From Patescibacteria group bacterium (GTDB taxonomy: Bacteria > Patescibacteriota > Microgenomatia > UBA12405 > JAHJSD01), in assembly GCA_018830585.1 (NCBI GenBank), contig JAHJSD010000065.1:1-14719 (forward strand): a stretch of 14,719 nucleotides of DNA. Reading direction: 5' to 3'. The notes under the pieces were generated by a model, which did no database searches, was not told the DNA's origin, and saw only the letters and a program-made list of their open reading frames with translations. Position 1 is the first letter of the stretch. Each line of letters begins with the position of its first letter. Shown piece by piece: positions 12,084-14,719 of this stretch. The translations under genes were made by a program, and so were the position numbers.

Positions 12084-14719
12084 ATGAAACCAAAAACAGA
12101 TTTCAAAACCATAGAGAAAAAATTCCGGACCGAATGGGAAAAACAGGACTGGTATAGAGTAAAAACCAAAAATCAAGAATCAAAAATCAAAATAGGGGAA
12201 AAATTCTATGTCCTGGTCGAGTTTCCTTATCCGTCCGGAGCCGGACTGCACATCGGCCACGCTTTTACCATGACCGGCGCCGATATTTACGCCCGCAAAA
12301 AGAGGATGGACGGTTATAACGTTCTTTTCCCGATGGGATGGGACGCTTTCGGTCTGCCTACGGAAAATTATGCCATTAAAACCGGCATTTCTCCCCAAAA
12401 AGCGACCAAGGACAATACCGACGCTTTCCGCCGGGAGATGAAAGAAATGGCCTTTTCTTTTGACTGGGACCGGGAGATTAATTCAACTGATCCTAAATAC
12501 TACAAATGGACTCAATGGATCTTTGTCCAACTGTTCAAACACGGCTTGGCCTATAAAGAAGAAAAAGCGATCAACTGGTGCCCCTCCTGCAAGACCGGTC
12601 TGGCCAATGAAGAAGTGATCGATGGCAAATGCGAAAGATGCGGCGCTCAGGCAAGTAAAAAGAATCTAAGCCAATGGATTGTTAAAATCACCGACTACGC
12701 CGACCGGCTGATTGACGGATTAAAAAAGACTGACTTTATCGAAAAAGTAAAAGCGGCCCAGATTAACTGGATTGACCGTAAAGAGTGGATTGACATCACT
12801 TACCAAGTCGATGGGATTGATGAAGAAATTGTGGTTGCTACCACCCGGCCGGACACAAACTTCGGTGCCACTTTTGTGATTATTGCTCCGGAACATCCGC
12901 TGGTGGCAAAAATCCAAAATCCAAAATCCAAATTCCAAACAAATTTCAAATTCTCAAATTCCAAAATAGAGGAAATCAGAAGGTATGTTGAAGAAACCAA
13001 AAAGAAGTCGGAGTTGGAAAGACAGCAGGATGTTGGCCAAGCCAAAAAAACCGGCGTTTTTACCGGTCTTTACGCCGTTAACCAGCTGAACAATCAAAAA
13101 ATGCCTATTTGGATCACCGACTTTGTTTTAATGACCGTCGGCACCGGAGCGGTAGTCGGGGTTCCGGGCCATGATTTGCGCGACTTTGATTTTGCCAAGA
13201 CTTTTGACTTGCCCGTTGTCAGGGTAGTGGCCGGCAAAAACGGCGAGACCTCGCCGATAACCGAAAGGGAACAGGTTCAGGAAGAAGAGGGAAGAATGGT
13301 CAATTCCGGTTTTTTAAACGGCATGGAAATCCATGATGCGATCGGGGCAATTATGGACCATATTGAAAAAGAAGGTTGGGGAAAGCGGTCGATTCGTTAT
13401 CATCTTCGAGACTGGATTTTTTCCCGCCAGCATTATTGGGGCGAGCCGATACCGATGATCTTTTGTCAGCGGTGCGCTGATAAAAGAATTACCTGGTGGG
13501 ACACCAAGCAAGTTCAAAGTTCAAAGTTCAAAGTTCAAAGTTATAATTCAAAGTTCAAAATTGATAAGGAAGTTAAAGAAAAGACAGTTGGATTTTTCCC
13601 AGTTGAGGACAAAGATTTGCCTGTTGAGTTGCCTGAAGTAGAAAAATATCAGCCGACCGATACCGGTAAATCGCCTTTGGCGGCAATGACCGATTGGGTC
13701 AAAACCACTTGTCCCCATTGCGGCGGCCCGGCAACCAGGGAAACCGATACCATGCCTAATTGGGCCGGATCGGATTGGTATTTCTTAGCTTATATCTTCG
13801 CTAGTAAGCTCGAAAATTCCAAATCTCAAATAACAAACTCCAAACAATCTCAAAATTTCAATGATCAAAATCCAAAACAAAAGAGTTTGAAAAATTTGAA
13901 TTTGAAGAATTCGGATTTATTTGGAGTTTGGAATTTAGATATTGGGATTTCCCAAAACATCTTTGAATCTTCGAAAAACGTTTTGGGTTACTGGCTTCCG
14001 GTTGATGTTTATATCGGCGGCGACGAACACAATACCTTGCACCTTTTGTATTCCCGGTTTATCTACCAATTTTTGTGGGATATCGGCGTTTTGCCGGAGT
14101 TTTCCCCCGAGCCTTATTACCGCCGGATTTCCCACGGCGTTATTTTAGGCCCGGACGGCCAAAGAATGAGCAAGTCCAGAGGCAATGTCATTGTTCCCGG
14201 CAAAATCTGCGCTAAGCACGGCGTAGATGTGGTCAGAACCTACATGATGTTTATGGGGCCGTTTGAGGCGACTATGATTTGGAACGATAACGCCTTAAAA
14301 GGGGTGGAAAGATTTTTAAAGAAGTTTAAAAATCTAATTCAAAGTTCAAAGTTCCCCGAACGATTTTCTTCGAAAATCAACGGGGCAGGCAAAATTCCCT
14401 CCTACGCCAAGGCTTCGGCGGGCAGGCAAAATGATAAGGTAAAAACTGAAAGCAAAGACACCTCCGGGGTGGGTTTTGACTCCCCGGACGGTGGAGTAGG
14501 CGGCAAACCGGTTAAAGTGGCAATCAACAAAGACACCTCCGAGGTTGCCCTGAGCGAAGTCGAATGGGGCTCCTCGGATGGTGGCGGTGATGTTAAACAG
14601 GTTAGGGTGCTGATCAATCAGCTGATTAAAAAGGTGAGCGGCGATCTGGATACTTTCCGGTTTAACACTGCCATTGCGGCGATGATGGAAGCAGTAAACA
14701 ATTTGACATTAAACATTAA
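12084..14719 (+). CDS. leuS: Leucyl-tRNA synthetase, 3' end beyond the window
   Basis: The frame is open for 878 codons without a stop. LeuRS charges tRNA-Leu. Seen in order: HIGH at 56-59, zinc-type Cys166/Cys169 and Cys183/Cys186, CP1 editing domain with ATTRPDT (about 252-258) and GTGAVVGVPGHDLRD (353-367), SRQHYWGEPIP (447-457), CPHCGGPATRETDTMPNWAG, IGGDEHNTLHLLYSR, and RMSKS at 694-698. In E. coli the KMSKS motif is at about 620, so roughly 75 residues are extra before it. These lie where repeat DNA runs in frame: residues 28-37, 277-295, 476-493, 577-630, and then 753-840. The inserts avoid all motifs. The C-terminal anticodon and editing-linked parts are not visible. Confidence 0.95.
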   Translation, partial: MKPKTDFKTIEKKFRTEWEKQDWYRVKTKNQESKIKIGEKFYVLVEFPYPSGAGLHIGHAFTMTGADIYARKKRMDGYNVLFPMGWDAFGLPTENYAIKTGISPQKATKDNTDAFRREMKEMAFSFDWDREINSTDPKYYKWTQWIFVQLFKHGLAYKEEKAINWCPSCKTGLANEEVIDGKCERCGAQASKKNLSQWIVKITDYADRLIDGLKKTDFIEKVKAAQINWIDRKEWIDITYQVDGIDEEIVVATTRPDTNFGATFVIIAPEHPLVAKIQNPKSKFQTNFKFSNSKIEEIRRYVEETKKKSELERQQDVGQAKKTGVFTGLYAVNQLNNQKMPIWITDFVLMTVGTGAVVGVPGHDLRDFDFAKTFDLPVVRVVAGKNGETSPITEREQVQEEEGRMVNSGFLNGMEIHDAIGAIMDHIEKEGWGKRSIRYHLRDWIFSRQHYWGEPIPMIFCQRCADKRITWWDTKQVQSSKFKVQSYNSKFKIDKEVKEKTVGFFPVEDKDLPVELPEVEKYQPTDTGKSPLAAMTDWVKTTCPHCGGPATRETDTMPNWAGSDWYFLAYIFASKLENSKSQITNSKQSQNFNDQNPKQKSLKNLNLKNSDLFGVWNLDIGISQNIFESSKNVLGYWLPVDVYIGGDEHNTLHLLYSRFIYQFLWDIGVLPEFSPEPYYRRISHGVILGPDGQRMSKSRGNVIVPGKICAKHGVDVVRTYMMFMGPFEATMIWNDNALKGVERFLKKFKNLIQSSKFPERFSSKINGAGKIPSYAKASAGRQNDKVKTESKDTSGVGFDSPDGGVGGKPVKVAINKDTSEVALSEVEWGSSDGGGDVKQVRVLINQLIKKVSGDLDTFRFNTAIAAMMEAVNNLTLNI
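12168..12194. repeat. Heptamer repeat in leuS, N-terminal
   Basis: AATCAAG/AATCAAA words with a 7-nt period code for residues about 29-37, between the first helix and the FPYPSG strand. Confidence 0.65.
12909..12965. repeat. Heptamer repeat in leuS, editing domain
   Basis: AAAATCC three times, then AAATTCC and related words, coding for residues about 276-295 in a surface loop of CP1 between APEHPLV and IEEIRRYV. Confidence 0.85.
13508..13562. repeat. Heptamer repeat in leuS, after the SRQHYWG region
   Basis: AGTTCAA repeated four times in tandem plus degenerate copies, coding for a 7-residue-period peptide (VQSSKFK). It replaces or extends the loop before the LPVELP strand. Confidence 0.9.
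13810..13962. repeat. Heptamer inverted repeat in leuS
   Basis: The first half repeats words such as AAATCTC and AAACTCC. The second half has the opposite strand's words (ATTTGGA, GTTTGGA, ATTTAGA). The two halves form an imperfect inverted repeat of about 150 nt and add roughly 50 residues between YFLAYIFA and LGYWLPVDVY. Confidence 0.9.
14337..14584. repeat. Run of five repeats in leuS
   Basis: In order: AGTTCAA heptamers (14337-14351); a palindrome CCCCG/CGGGG with GATTTTC/GAAAATC inner arms (14354-14385); a family C copy (14396-14436, 41 nt, one mismatch to 671-711); a family A copy (14459-14493, CACCTCCGGGG, TGGGTTTTGACT, CCCCGG); and a second A copy (14534-14584) with a family B-like GCCCTGAGCGAAGTCGAATG in the middle. 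Confidence 0.85.
14704..14719. repeat. Heptamer repeat at the window edge in leuS
   Basis: ACATTAA twice (with TTG before). The same words occur in intergenic tracts at 2373-2400 and 11836. If the tract goes on for more than a few units it would bring a TAA into frame. Confidence 0.55.

Noticed and set aside
13508..13562. CRISPR-like or microsatellite array
   Set aside because: The unit is 7 nt with no spacers, so it belongs to the heptamer family.

Overview
The window looks like part of a Candidate Phyla Radiation (Patescibacteria) genome, most likely Microgenomates-like. This is inferred from the gene set: a four-helix-bundle (23S intervening-sequence) protein, a Cys-poor secreted protein of a type I associate with this group, a ComEA/ComEC uptake locus with ComEC split into two proteins, a PaaX/Cas2-like regulator, and very dense short repeats between small genes. 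TGA is used as a stop, so this is not one of the TGA-recoding lineages. No rRNA or tRNA gene was seen.

Layout. 1-2300 (minus strand): a broken four-helix-bundle gene, a secreted protein gene and a membrane protein gene. 2300-3150: almost pure repeats. 3153-8573 (plus strand): competence-type DNA uptake genes, namely comEA, then a 1.66 kb repeat-rich gap holding two promoter-driven minus-strand units, then comEC, a PaaX-family regulator and a separate ComEC-type metallo-beta-lactamase protein. 8574-9600: repeats around a prephenate dehydratase pseudogene split by an IS605-type right end that resembles an omega-RNA. 9616-11646: a cluster of small unrecognised genes with a possible leucine attenuator. 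12084 to the end: leucyl-tRNA synthetase, open to the window edge.

The main theme is the repeat system. At least five palindromic families (A: CCCCGGGG core; B: GTCATTCTGAGCG type; C: CCTGCC/GGCAGG; E: TCGAGTGAGTC type; F: GTACCA/TGGTAC) and an AT-rich family with a 7-nt period (D) fill nearly all intergenic DNA. They sit inside one another with clean boundaries, break genes, supply stop codons and N-terminal coding sequence, and occupy several in-frame sites in the essential leuS gene without closing its frame. Several genes have a -10 box exactly 6 nt before ATG, which suggests leaderless transcripts.
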